Source of the DNA: Ettlia oleoabundans
Lineage: Eukaryota > Chlorophyta > Chlorophyceae > Chlamydomonadales
NCBI GenBank assembly: GCA_019693395.1
Contig: JAAMXP010006573.1
Coordinates: 52,313-116,312, forward strand
DNA: 64,000 nt
Reading direction: 5' to 3'
Made by a program: the position numbers and the translations under genes. Within the stretch, counting starts at the first letter, position 1; every line of letters starts with the position of its first letter. Below, piece by piece: positions 11,764 through 22,400 of this stretch. Below the pieces are notes generated by a model. That model ran no database searches and was not told where the DNA came from. It saw only the letters and a list, made by a program, of their open reading frames with translations.

Positions 11764-14700
11764 TTAGTTGGAGAATCTTCTTGGAGCCTCATCTCCTTCA
11801 ACAGACCCTAAGCCTGGTAAGATATCAGTTTGTTCTGGCTCCAAACAGTCGAGCAAATTTTTAGGGGATTGATGAATATCAATTAATCCCGTTCCAGCTG
11901 GAATTGGTTGCCCTAACAAAATGTTTTCATGGAGACCTCGTAAAAAATCGGTCTTTTTTGCAAGAGCACTTCGTACAAGAACTTTGCTTACTTGTTGAAA
12001 ACTTGCAGCAAGAAGGAAACTTTCTGATTGTAAGACGCTTTTTGTAATCCCTAAAATAACGGGCTCATAAGCTGCTTGTCGACGACTTCGGGCTGCTAAT
12101 CCATTATTTATTTTTTCAATCACTCGAAGTTGAACAAATTCTCCGGGAAGGAATCCACTTTCACCCCCATGTATGATCCGAACTCTGGCTGTCATTTGTC
12201 GCACTACAACTTCAACATGTTTTTCCGCGATATGCACGCCTTGATTTGAGTAGGCTTGCAAAATATTCTCAACTAAAAATTTTTGAATATATGTTAAGCT
12301 TAATTCAACAGCTTCAGAAATAGGTTTTACTTGTTGAGCAAGACTGAAAAACTTGTTGAGAAGCATATGCATATTATTTTTAATAATTTCTCCGCCTTGT
12401 GTTTCTCGCGCTTCAAAAAGTTGTTCAATTTTTGGAATACCCTGAACAATATCTTCTGTTTGCAAACGTCTTGAGCGTAATGTGATGAGAAGATCATTTT
12501 TTTGAATGAGATCGTTATGGGTAATATGAAGGAGACCCCGAATTGACGCGAGAAGTGGAAGTCCCCTTCGAATAATTATATTTGTTGACGTTGTTTTGAT
12601 TATTTGCCCGCTTAGGGAACTTGCAAACCCTGAAACAAGTTCTTGAGACCAGCGGACTCGCGTCCCAATCTTTTGACAAATGGGGCTTTTTCTATTGACT
12701 TTACTTTGGTTGTTTCGCAAAAAGAAAGTAATTAGATCCTGAGTTGGTAAAATACTTAAATAAAATTCTTTTTGTTTTATTTGAATACGTCGAAATTCTC
12801 CTAATTTTTGTGATGTCGAAAAAGCTTGAGTCAGAGTATATTCTGGTAATACCCAACCATCTTGAAAGGTTTTAAAACTAAAAGCTTTGATATTTTCAAG
12901 TATAACTTTACGATAAAAAAATATACTTAATCCTGGAATCGTAATATTGTTACCATAATTTGTGGCTTGTTGGGTGACCGAACTCTCTTTAGTAACTAAT
13001 TTTTGTGTTTTTTGTAGAAAAACTTTCTGTTGAAATTGTTCAAGTTTTCCAAAGGCGTTTGGGGTCTGAAATTCAAGGTCAACTTTGAGAAAACCTGCCA
13101 TTGAAGTCCAACCAAAAGTAGGGGGCGTGACAATTTGAAAACTTGAGTTTTGAGTTTTACTTTTTTCAAAGGTTGTTTTTATTTGTTTTGTAAATAATGG
13201 AGAGTTCAAGGATATTTTTAGTGGACGTTTTCTTTGTAAAAGCCAAGTATTATAAAAAAACTTTCTATCTGGTCGAATCTCATATGAAGCTTTTTGAAGA
13301 AAGAGTATATGAAAAAGACGTCGTTTTGTTTTCATTTTGAAAGTCAGTTCTCTAAATTGGTGCCCTACTGAAAGGCCGTGGTTTTTCTTGAAAACGTCGT
13401 TTTTAGTAATGGACCAGCCCTTTTTTGAAATTATTTTTTGTTTTGCACTAAATTCTTGTTTTTTAAAAAAACAAAAACCGTTAGAATAAACGCGAGTAAA
13501 GAATAAAGGTTTCGAACTATTTTTTGAAGAAAACCTGAGACTTTCTGCACGATCAAGTGTAAATGGTTTTTTTCGAAGTACTATGTCTTTCATGGAATAA
13601 GAAAAACCAAAACGATCGGTGTTTGACTTTGATTTCAAAAGAAAAATATTTTCCTTAAATAGAAGATTAACTGAGATATATGAATGGTGAAAACAAAAAT
13701 TTTCTATTTTTTTTCCTGGCTCTAAAACAACTCCTGTCAATTGTGATCGGACAAATTTTGATATAGGCCTTTCTGGGACATAAAACCAACCTTGTTTTTT
13801 CTCAACTAGTTTTGTCTGACTGTTGCCAGGAAGTTTGTTGTGCGCAAGTTTCAAAGCTTTGTCAAGAAAATAATATCTATTTAAATTATGTTGATTTTCC
13901 TTTCCTTTCCCAAAAATTTCGTTTTTGGGACCAACTTCGTTTTTGGGGCCAACTATTGTTTTTGGGGCTAAAGTAACTTTTTTTGAAAAAGAATTATTTA
14001 GAATAAATTTGTTTTTTGTAAAAGTTTCTAGAAAATTCACTTGGAAGTGCTTTTTCAGGGACCAGGCTACTCCTTGATTCGTTTTCAGTTGAAAAACTCC
14101 TTTTCTTGAAAATGTTTTGTTTTCTTGAGTAACAAGAAAACAATACGGAGAAAACCATTTCATTTCACCAGAATTAGGAAGTCGTTTTAAACAAAAAATT
14201 TGATGCGGGTACCATAAATAACTGGCATATTTATGCTGAAAAGTTTCTAATTTTTGAGTTGATTTTTCACTTCGCTCCAAGTCTTTTGGTGAAAAAAAAT
14301 CAGTCTCTTTTCCTTTCCCAAAAATTTCATTTTTGGGACCAACACCGTTTTGGAAATCACTAAGTTTTAACAAATAGCCAGAAAAAGCAAATTGAAAATT
14401 TTTGAAAAAAGGATACCAAGTCAACCGAGTAGAGGTTGAATTAGTACTATAGGCAAGAACATTTTTATTTTTTTGATTAGTACGTAAAACGTAAAAAACC
14501 CCAGAATAGTGAATTTTGTATATTAAAAAGTCAATCGAATTTTGTGCAAAAACAACTGAAGATTTTAGTTTTTTTAATTGGCCTTTGTAGGGGGCTTGAA
14601 GATTATATTGTTGAATTGGTGTTTGGGGTGAAACTAAATCCCCTTTCAGCAAAAAGCATGGTGAAATTTGAGTTGCTTTTTGAACAAAACTTGAAAAAAC

Positions 14701-16446
14701 CCAAAAATTTCCTAATTCAAGTAAAGTAGGAAATGTAGGGGAAAGCTCTTTTTGGTTAGTTTGTAATACCAAGCGATTTTGCTGTTTTTTCTTCTTTGCT
14801 TTCAAAGGAAATCGTTTTTCCTCTTCAATAATTCGAATCTTTATGGATTGAAAAAAAACTTCTCCCGAAAGAGGTGAGCGAACAGGATGGCTTGATTCCG
14901 GCATTTCTTGTCTTGATGTTTGTAGACGTGATGCTTGAAGCAAAAGTTGGCCAGTTTTTACAAACTCACCTTGTTTAACCCATAGAAGACTTCCCGCTGG
15001 AACATCTCCATGTTTAATTTCATAGACTGTTGATTTGGTTATTGGGTAATGTGAAACTACTCTGAGGAGGATTTTTTGTTGATCTTTGGATTTATGTTTG
15101 AGTAAATAAACAATGTTTCCGTGTGGTGTACGTACAAAAAGACCTGGAAGTGATTCCAAAAATTCTATTTTTCCTTCAAAAGGGGCGTTCAAAGATTTGA
15201 GTGCTTGATCAGAAAAAACACCAACTCCTCCGGTATGAAAAGTTCGCATTGTAAGTTGAGTTCCAGGCTCACCAATCGATTGGGCTGCAATAATACCAAC
15301 AGCTTCACCAAGACTTACCAATTTTCCTTGTGCTAAATCAACACCATAACATAATTGGCAGACCGATTTTTCGGTTTGACATGTTAATGGTGAACGAACA
15401 AAAATGTGTCGGTGCTTTCCTGCAATCTGTTTCGCAAGTTGTGGAGAAACAAGTGTATCTTTTTTGATAACTGTAGATGAATTTAAAATAACATCCTCTA
15501 ACAAAACCCGCCCAATAATTCGTTGTTCAAGATTTTTATCTTTTATAACAATTCCTTTTTTTGTTTGACAGTTTGTCACGTGGATAACAACATGTTGAAC
15601 AGCATCAACTAAACGTCGAGTCAAATACCCAGAAGTCGCTGTCCTTAAAGCAGTGTCCACTAAGCCTTTTCTGGCCCCATAACAAGAAATCAAATATTCT
15701 GTAACTGTTAAACCTTCACGAAAATTACTTTGAATTGGAAATTCAAGAATTGCACCTTGTGGATCTGCCATTAATCCTCTCATTGCTACTAATTGCCGAA
15801 CTTGTGAAATGTTACCTCGAGCACCAGAAAAAGCCATCATATAGACAGGATTGACAGGATTTGTTATTCGAAAATTATGAACAGCGGCCTGACGAAGAGT
15901 TTCACTTGTGTGATTCCAGGTATCAATCAAACGTTGAGATTTTTCAACACTGGTAAGATTTCCTATTTCAACAGAATGAGTTACATCTGCCATTTTATCT
16001 GAAGCTTGCGAAAGAAGTATCCCTTTTTGGGGTGGGATTTTTAAATCGTCTACACCTAAAGAAACACCCGCTCGCGTTGCCTGGTGGAAGCCTACTTGTT
16101 TTAAAGTTTCCACAAGGTCCACAGTATTTTTTTCACCATAGTGTTCTAAAAACCACGCGATAACTGTTTTTAGTTGATTTTTGTCAAAACACGTATTGAA
16201 GAAAATATTTTGTACTAGTTGGCCCTTCCCTTTCCCAAAAATTTCATTTTTTGGACCAACAGTGTTTGTGGGACTAACTCGGTTTTGAGTAGTAACCGAC
16301 AAAAGAGTCTTTGAATCTATTAACCGTAAGTTTTGATATTTTTGAAAACTTGCCTGCACTTTTCCTTTACTAGAAACGTAGTTTTCCCCAAAACGTTGTT
16401 TTGGGGAAAAAGTAGCTTTTGATTTGAATTGTTTCTTATTGATCAT
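11764..16446 (-). CDS. rpoC2: RNA polymerase subunit beta''
   Basis: The C-terminal half of bacterial beta-prime, part of the plastid-encoded RNA polymerase. From the chosen ATG it is 1560 residues. Conserved blocks include FDKNQLKTVIAWFLEHYGE, the trigger-loop/bridge region AFSGARGNISQVRQLVAMRGLM, GEAVGIIAAQSIGEPGTQLTMRTFHTGG, and near the C-terminus EDIVQGIPKIEQLFEAR and AAYEPVILGITK...SFLLAASFQQVSKVL. The four-Cys zinc site (CQTEKSVCQLCYG) is visible. The frame continues upstream to a TTG at 16584, but the ATG at 16446, preceded by AAGGA, is preferred. Long Lys/Phe-rich variable segments occupy the middle. The peptide [12 protein letters not shown] occurs at residues 63-74, 702-713 and 838-849, each encoded by a dispersed repeat. 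Confidence 0.97.
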   Translation of the reverse strand: MINKKQFKSKATFSPKQRFGENYVSSKGKVQASFQKYQNLRLIDSKTLLSVTTQNRVSPTNTVGPKNEIFGKGKGQLVQNIFFNTCFDKNQLKTVIAWFLEHYGEKNTVDLVETLKQVGFHQATRAGVSLGVDDLKIPPQKGILLSQASDKMADVTHSVEIGNLTSVEKSQRLIDTWNHTSETLRQAAVHNFRITNPVNPVYMMAFSGARGNISQVRQLVAMRGLMADPQGAILEFPIQSNFREGLTVTEYLISCYGARKGLVDTALRTATSGYLTRRLVDAVQHVVIHVTNCQTKKGIVIKDKNLEQRIIGRVLLEDVILNSSTVIKKDTLVSPQLAKQIAGKHRHIFVRSPLTCQTEKSVCQLCYGVDLAQGKLVSLGEAVGIIAAQSIGEPGTQLTMRTFHTGGVGVFSDQALKSLNAPFEGKIEFLESLPGLFVRTPHGNIVYLLKHKSKDQQKILLRVVSHYPITKSTVYEIKHGDVPAGSLLWVKQGEFVKTGQLLLQASRLQTSRQEMPESSHPVRSPLSGEVFFQSIKIRIIEEEKRFPLKAKKKKQQNRLVLQTNQKELSPTFPTLLELGNFWVFSSFVQKATQISPCFLLKGDLVSPQTPIQQYNLQAPYKGQLKKLKSSVVFAQNSIDFLIYKIHYSGVFYVLRTNQKNKNVLAYSTNSTSTRLTWYPFFKNFQFAFSGYLLKLSDFQNGVGPKNEIFGKGKETDFFSPKDLERSEKSTQKLETFQHKYASYLWYPHQIFCLKRLPNSGEMKWFSPYCFLVTQENKTFSRKGVFQLKTNQGVAWSLKKHFQVNFLETFTKNKFILNNSFSKKVTLAPKTIVGPKNEVGPKNEIFGKGKENQHNLNRYYFLDKALKLAHNKLPGNSQTKLVEKKQGWFYVPERPISKFVRSQLTGVVLEPGKKIENFCFHHSYISVNLLFKENIFLLKSKSNTDRFGFSYSMKDIVLRKKPFTLDRAESLRFSSKNSSKPLFFTRVYSNGFCFFKKQEFSAKQKIISKKGWSITKNDVFKKNHGLSVGHQFRELTFKMKTKRRLFHILFLQKASYEIRPDRKFFYNTWLLQRKRPLKISLNSPLFTKQIKTTFEKSKTQNSSFQIVTPPTFGWTSMAGFLKVDLEFQTPNAFGKLEQFQQKVFLQKTQKLVTKESSVTQQATNYGNNITIPGLSIFFYRKVILENIKAFSFKTFQDGWVLPEYTLTQAFSTSQKLGEFRRIQIKQKEFYLSILPTQDLITFFLRNNQSKVNRKSPICQKIGTRVRWSQELVSGFASSLSGQIIKTTSTNIIIRRGLPLLASIRGLLHITHNDLIQKNDLLITLRSRRLQTEDIVQGIPKIEQLFEARETQGGEIIKNNMHMLLNKFFSLAQQVKPISEAVELSLTYIQKFLVENILQAYSNQGVHIAEKHVEVVVRQMTARVRIIHGGESGFLPGEFVQLRVIEKINNGLAARSRRQAAYEPVILGITKSVLQSESFLLAASFQQVSKVLVRSALAKKTDFLRGLHENILLGQPIPAGTGLIDIHQSPKNLLDCLEPEQTDILPGLGSVEGDEAPRRFSN
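13900..13950 (-). repeat. Repeat-encoded peptide in rpoC2, copy 3 plus partial tandem copy
   Basis: In-frame repeat encoding [18 protein letters not shown]. The first VGPKNE is a truncated tandem copy of the same unit. It lies in the variable middle of beta''. Confidence 0.8.
14308..14343 (-). repeat. Repeat-encoded peptide in rpoC2, copy 2
   Basis: A 36-bp unit encoding [12 protein letters not shown] (residues 702-713), nearly identical at DNA level to the chlN copy at 4296-4331. Confidence 0.8.
16225..16260 (-). repeat. Repeat-encoded peptide in rpoC2, copy 1
   Basis: A 36-bp unit encoding [12 protein letters not shown] (residues 63-74) just before the first conserved block of beta''. Confidence 0.8.
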
Positions 16447-16617
16447 AATTTCCTTTTTTCTCTTTTTGAGAGTATGGTTTTTTTCCAACACTAAAATATG
16501 AGTAAAGTGATTCTTTGTCTTCCAGTTTTCGTGGTCCCAAAAATTACCTTTTTGGAATAGTTTTTGTAAAAGGGACAGCACCAATTTGAAATTTATAGTT
16601 CAGTGGGAAGACAAATA

Positions 16618-19299
16618 TTAACTCTCTTGAAAAATCCATGAATGCATGAAAACTCTTCCTGGGGTAGTACGAATAAACTGTGATTTTTTTGATAAGGTCC
16701 TTTGATTTTGAAAACTTGAGAAAACTCCGGAAGAGAAACTTCTATTTTTTGTCCAGTCTGGGGTACGACTAAAGCGCTGCAAATTGTCTAAAAACAGCGT
16801 TTCTCGGCGCCCAGAAATGTCAATTCGTGTTTCAATAACATTCTCTTTTGTCCGAGATTGGTGTTCTGTAACAAAAGTTTGAACAAAACCAGACCATTTT
16901 ACCCAAATTGGAGTACGTAGGGTAAGAACTCCACGATCATAAGCTGCCTTCACTTCCGAAAACGTAGAAAAATAAAGACTATGTTTAGTCACTTTATTTT
17001 CCTCAAAATCTTGTTTTGAGGACCAAACTCGGTTTTTGGGACCAACAGTGTTGGTCCCAAAAAGATCCTTTTTAGGAAAGGGGCTTGAAAGGAGTTGATT
17101 TTCAAGTAAAGCTTTCGAACTAGAAATAAAGATCTCTAGATTTTTTATCGCCGATTCTTGAGAACAGGTCAGATAATAAAACCCTAAAACCATGTCTTGC
17201 GTTGGAAGGAGAAGTGGCTGGCCCGAAGCCGGGGCTAATAAATTATTTCTGGACCATAACAGATCAAGTGCTTCTGCTCTTGTTTGTGCTGAAAGTGGGA
17301 CATGGACAGCCATTTGGTCACCATCAAAATCAGCATTAAAGGCGGGACAAACTAGTGGATGTAATAAAATAGCTTTTCCTTCAACGAGTTTAGGTAAAAA
17401 TGCTTGAATTCCTAAACGATGTAAAGTTGGAGCACGGTTTAATAAAACTGGATGAGTTCTTAAAATTTCACCTAAAATTGACCAAACTATAGGCTTCCGG
17501 TCAGCTATCAAAGCTTTTGCTGCAGTTGTTGTAAATACTATTCCTTTTTTTCTTAATTTTTGAATAATAAAAGGCTGAAAAAGTTCAACAGCCATTTGTT
17601 TAGGAAGACCACATTGATGAAGTTTTAACTCAGGACCTACAACAATAACAGACCGCCCAGAATAATCAACTCGTTTTCCGAGTAAATGTTGTCGGAAACG
17701 GCCCTGTTTCCCTTTTAGTCCTTCGAGAAGAGATTTTAATGGTTTTCCAGATTCTACACTTCCAGTTTTTAAAAGTTCATCAACAGCTTCTTGAACTTGT
17801 CGCACATTGTAACACCAAGAAAGCCAACTTCCAGCTAATGCGGTATCAAAAATACCGAAATTGGCTCCACGACTGATTCGTTTATTCCGAATCAAGACTT
17901 TTCGATATAAGCTATTGATATCCGAAACAATTAATTCCCCCCGAATGGATGTAATAGGTCGTAATCCCGGAGGTAACACGGGTAAATAACTTAAAATCAT
18001 CCATGCAGGTTGCATTTTACCTCGCTCAAAGTCGCGAAATGTTTCCAGTTGACGTTTCCATTTGACTTGAAGATGTTGTAATCTATTTAGTTTAATTCTT
18101 AATCGTTTGAACTCTTTTCGGTCTTCAACATACCTGAAGTCTAATGCTGTAATGCGTTCCTGAATTACTTGCATCAAGAGTTTACATTGAACCGCGTGAC
18201 CAGCAAGTTCTTGTTGTAATGAGCCAATATCTAAGTGTGCTAAAATTTGTTGAAAAGCAAAACCCCCAGTTTGAATCGCGTATGACTGTTCATGTCTTGC
18301 AATTTCGCGGCCATAGTTTTCAACTTGTTTTGTAAATGCATAATAAGGAATGCTTGACTCGTAATAAAAGGATTGCTCCCATAAATAAAATAAAAATTCT
18401 TGAAATTCTTCAACCTGTCGCCAAGTTGCGTCATATGCAATACCATACAATCGTGCTTCACCCACCCCATGGTTAAAAATTAAAATTGGCCGGGTTCTTT
18501 GTTTTGTTCTAGAAAATAAACGAGGTTTTTTCGGTTTTGCTGTTTTAACTTTTTTTTCACAAAAAAAGAATTCATCCCTGTGCCCATTAAAAAAACCGCT
18601 GGTTGGTCTTCTTTCAAAAACTTTTGTGATGCCGGGTCTTTGTAAAGAAGATATTTTGGTATTCGTAGTTTTTTGAGAACTTGGTTTTGAAGACCAAACA
18701 TTATTAGGTACCAAAACAGCCGCTTTTTCTAAAGGAAAAGAGGAGAAACTTTTCCCTACTAATTGCGGCTGTCCACAAAATTCCATTTTGTGGAGACTAT
18801 CTTTTTGAAAAAAAGGAGCAGACTCAATATGCGAGCGAAAGGTTGTAAAAATTTGTGAAAACGAACAGAATTCTGCTGTTTTCATGACAGATTGAATTCG
18901 TTTTGTTGGCCAATTTAAACATAAACCTAATGGAGAAGGCCTATGTGAAGCATAAAGAGGATGAACAACAGGTTGTTTTAATTTAATATAACCAAGCCTA
19001 TAGCGGCGAACTCGTGAATGAGTTCGTTCAACGCCGCATTTTGGGCAAAAACCTGGTTGGACCTTGGTTGATTTTTTACCGCAAGCACATGTGAAATCAA
19101 CAACTGGGCCAAAAATTTTCTGACAAAAGAGTCCTTTAGGTTCTGGTTTTAATGTTTTATAATTTACTGTTTCCCAACTAGTCACTTCACCGACAGTGTC
19201 CCCGTTAGGAAGGAATCGCTCTGCCCATTGTCGAATTTGTTTTGGGGAAGCAACACCAATTTCTAATTTTTGAAAAAGTCGAGCTTTTTGTGTATTCAT
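16618..19299 (-). CDS. rpoC1: RNA polymerase subunit beta'
   Basis: The N-terminal half of bacterial beta-prime, 893 residues. It has the zinc ribbon CACGKK...FCPKCG near residues 71-90, the clamp/lid region PVLPPGLRPI, KQGRFRQHLLGKRVDYSGRSVIVVGP, LLNRAPTLHRLGIQAF and the catalytic NADFDGDQMAVH near residue 654 whose aspartates bind Mg2+. It is longer than many relatives because of inserts at about residues 160-265 and 720-800; the latter contains NTVGPKNRVWSSKQDF, repeat-derived. It lies between rpoB and rpoC2 on the same strand, a bacterial-type operon. Confidence 0.98.
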   Translation of the reverse strand: MNTQKARLFQKLEIGVASPKQIRQWAERFLPNGDTVGEVTSWETVNYKTLKPEPKGLFCQKIFGPVVDFTCACGKKSTKVQPGFCPKCGVERTHSRVRRYRLGYIKLKQPVVHPLYASHRPSPLGLCLNWPTKRIQSVMKTAEFCSFSQIFTTFRSHIESAPFFQKDSLHKMEFCGQPQLVGKSFSSFPLEKAAVLVPNNVWSSKPSSQKTTNTKISSLQRPGITKVFERRPTSGFFNGHRDEFFFCEKKVKTAKPKKPRLFSRTKQRTRPILIFNHGVGEARLYGIAYDATWRQVEEFQEFLFYLWEQSFYYESSIPYYAFTKQVENYGREIARHEQSYAIQTGGFAFQQILAHLDIGSLQQELAGHAVQCKLLMQVIQERITALDFRYVEDRKEFKRLRIKLNRLQHLQVKWKRQLETFRDFERGKMQPAWMILSYLPVLPPGLRPITSIRGELIVSDINSLYRKVLIRNKRISRGANFGIFDTALAGSWLSWCYNVRQVQEAVDELLKTGSVESGKPLKSLLEGLKGKQGRFRQHLLGKRVDYSGRSVIVVGPELKLHQCGLPKQMAVELFQPFIIQKLRKKGIVFTTTAAKALIADRKPIVWSILGEILRTHPVLLNRAPTLHRLGIQAFLPKLVEGKAILLHPLVCPAFNADFDGDQMAVHVPLSAQTRAEALDLLWSRNNLLAPASGQPLLLPTQDMVLGFYYLTCSQESAIKNLEIFISSSKALLENQLLSSPFPKKDLFGTNTVGPKNRVWSSKQDFEENKVTKHSLYFSTFSEVKAAYDRGVLTLRTPIWVKWSGFVQTFVTEHQSRTKENVIETRIDISGRRETLFLDNLQRFSRTPDWTKNRSFSSGVFSSFQNQRTLSKKSQFIRTTPGRVFMHSWIFQES

Positions 19300-19379
19300 A
19301 GTCTATTTACCGAAGGCCTCATAATATAAACCACCTGTTACTTTTTCTCTTATTTGAAAACGTCTTTTTCTTCCCGTCC

Positions 19380-19440
19380 CCTTCCCTTCCTGAAAATTTC
19401 ATTTTCAGGACAAAAATTGATATCAAGGAAAGGGACGGGA
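19380..19440 (-). repeat. Palindromic repeat in rpoB-rpoC1 spacer
   Basis: A hairpin of the CCTGAAAAT...ATTTTCAGG family, which recurs at about 62945-62975, enclosed by CCCGTCCC/GGGACGGG-type arms. It lies in the short spacer between rpoB and rpoC1. Confidence 0.6.
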
Positions 19441-19479
19441 TAATAAAGAGAAGATAAATTTTTCGTAACTTGTTTTGTA

Positions 19480-22400
19480 TTAAAGTAAATTTTCTAGCTT
19501 TGTAAGTGGTATAGGTCCAAATACTTCACTTGGTTCTTGCATCCCATAAAGTTGTAGATCAAAACATAAAGCTTGTAATTCACGAAATAACACTTTAAAA
19601 CTTTCTGGACGGCCAGAATTTAGTGGCTTATTTGCGTAAATACGAACGACAGCTTGTTTTCTTCCTTCGACATCATCAGATTTTAATGTTAATAATTCGT
19701 GTAATGTATAAGCTGCACCGTAAGCTTGTAATGCCCAAACCTCCATTTCTCCTAAACGTTGGCCGCCGTTCCGAGAACGCCCTCGGACTGGTTGTTGAGT
19801 GACTGCCGAATAAGGGCCTGTTGCACGAGCATGAATTTTATCGTCAACCAAGTGAACTAGTTTCAAAATATAAGCGCACCCTACAGTAATTGGTTGATCA
19901 AACGGAATTCCAGTTCGCCCATCAAATAGTTTTATTTTACCCGGATGATGAGGTTCAAACAACCAAGGATTACAACTTTTAATTGAAGCTTCGTACAGTT
20001 TTGAATATACTACACTGCGTGAAGCTTCCGCGCCAAATTGTTCATCAAATAAATTTGTAGTATAGCTCTCTTGTAAATAACGACCCGCTAAACCTAAAAG
20101 GCATTCCAAAATTTGACCAACATTCATTCGTGAAGGAACACCTAAAGGATTTAATACAATATCAACAGGTGTACCATCTGGTAAATATGGCATGTCAGAG
20201 CGCGGTAAAATATTAGAAACAATTCCCTTATTTCCATGTCTCCCTGCCATTTTGTCGCCAACTTGAACTTTTCGTCTTTGCAAGAGAATAACTCGGACTC
20301 TTAAAATATCCGTTTTTTCTACTAAAGCTGCAACATCAGGTTCTTGAGACGGTAAAATTTGAACATCTAATACAAAACCTTCGACTCCTTTAGGAACGCG
20401 TAAACTTGTATTTCTAAAATTCGTTTTTTCGCGTTGCATTATCACGTTATAGAGTTTTTCATATTGATGTTCGACTGAAGGTCCTTTCGGATTCAGCGGG
20501 CTTATTTTTCCAACTAAATAATCTCCTTCTTCAACCCAACTTCCAACTTCAATTAATCCCCTAGGGTTCAACTTTTCAATTTTTAAAACATCTCTTGTTG
20601 ATTCGTCGATTTTAAGTGGAATTTGATTTGTTATACGTTCTAAACCGTGTTGTGTATTTTTTACTTCAATATCGTAATGATCAATATGAAGTGATGTAAA
20701 AATATCCTGATCAACTAATCTTTGACTAATTAAGATAGCATCTTCAAAATTATAGCCTTCCCAAGGAACATAAGCTACTAAAACATTTTGTCCAATAGAA
20801 AGTTTCCCGAGTGAGCTTGCCGCTCCATCCGCAAGAATGTCACCTTTCTCAACCCAATTTGTTTCCGAAAGAATAGGTCGCTCAGAAATACATGTACTTT
20901 GATTCGTACGTTGATATCGTATGAGATTATAGATGTTATGCTGTTTAAAATCCTGATTTTTTAAACCGACTTGTGAGAATGGAACTACATCAGGACCAAT
21001 ATGATCGGAATTGTTTCTTGTTTTTCGAAAAAAAGTATTGGCCGTCCCCAAAAAGTTCTTTTTGGGGAGAAAAACGTCGTTTTTAGGAACTAAAACAGTT
21101 GGTCCAAAAAATTTATTTTTGGTAAAAGGAGTCATTTTCTTTTTTTCTTGGTTTAGTAAGTTCTTACTGTTTTCTTTTAGATTTTTGAAACTCAAGAAAT
21201 CGTCAAAGTTCTCTTTGTTTTGTATACTCTTTTTTTTAAGAAAGAATGGAACTGGACGATTTTCAAATTCAAGATCAAATGTAGATTTATCCTGATAGAG
21301 TGAATTTTGCCAAGAAAAAAAGTAAAATTCGCTTGATTTAAATAACTGTATTGGTCTCTTTTCTGAGCTTAGAAAAAAACCTGTTAATTTCGTTTTATTT
21401 TGAAAAAACAAAGTTTTTTTCCTAAAAAAATATTTTTTGTCCTCAAAATGAAATTTTGAGGAAGACCGGACTAACAGAAGTTTTTGCGCTAACTTTGTTT
21501 TTGGTAAGGAGAACAATTTAATCTTTTTTTCGTGAATTGACCTAAACGAAAAATTATTCAAAAAAATCTCTTTTTTTTGACTACTAATAGTAGACCAATT
21601 TTTGTAATTATCGCTTTTCTTCTCATTCCCTTTTCCTTCCTCCAAACAAAGTTTGGAGGACCAAATGACAGTTTTATCCCCAAAAAAAGATTTTTTTGGG
21701 GCTAGACCAAGAATTTTTTGGGAGATAGCGGCTTTAAAAATGTTCAAAACAAGAGATTCTCTAGTAATTGCTTTTTTAGGCGTCAGGGTCTTTATTCTCG
21801 TAGAAGTGACCTTGGTAATATAGCCACTTTGCGAAGCTTGAATACCATGGTTAACATCACAAATCACGCGAGTTTCCAGTCCAGTTCCAACAAAAGGGGA
21901 TTGTGGGGTTGCAAGGGGAACTGCTTGACGCTGCATATTAGATCCCATCAGAGCTCTATTAGCATCATCGTGTTCTAAAAACGGAATCAAACTCGTAGCT
22001 ACAGAAATGTTTTGTAAAATACCTACGGATTGGGCAGTAATTCGATTTGCGACTTCATAGTCAAAGTTTAATTCTTTTCGGACTGGAAGAGTCTTGCTTG
22101 GTAATAAATTCCAAGGCGTCAGTCGAATATCGGCTGGAGCTCCCGTCAGATAAGATTCTTGGCGAGGGGAAACTGAAAGTGGTGGTAAGTTTTTTTGTAC
22201 TTGACCTTTATAAACTTGATAAAAGGGTGTCTTTATAGTACCCAATAAATCTTTGGAGAGGGTAGCAAGTACCGTAAAAGAATTCACAAGTCCAGCGTTT
22301 TGTCCTTCTGGAGTTTCAATTGGACATAAACGTCCATAATAAGTAGGATGAATGCCTCGAATTTGAATAGTTGTTTGTTTACTATTAACACCACCAGGTC

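Noticed and set aside
16447..16584. 46-codon upstream extension of rpoC2 to a TTG
   Set aside because: No homology and no ATG; the ATG at 16446 has a ribosome-binding site.
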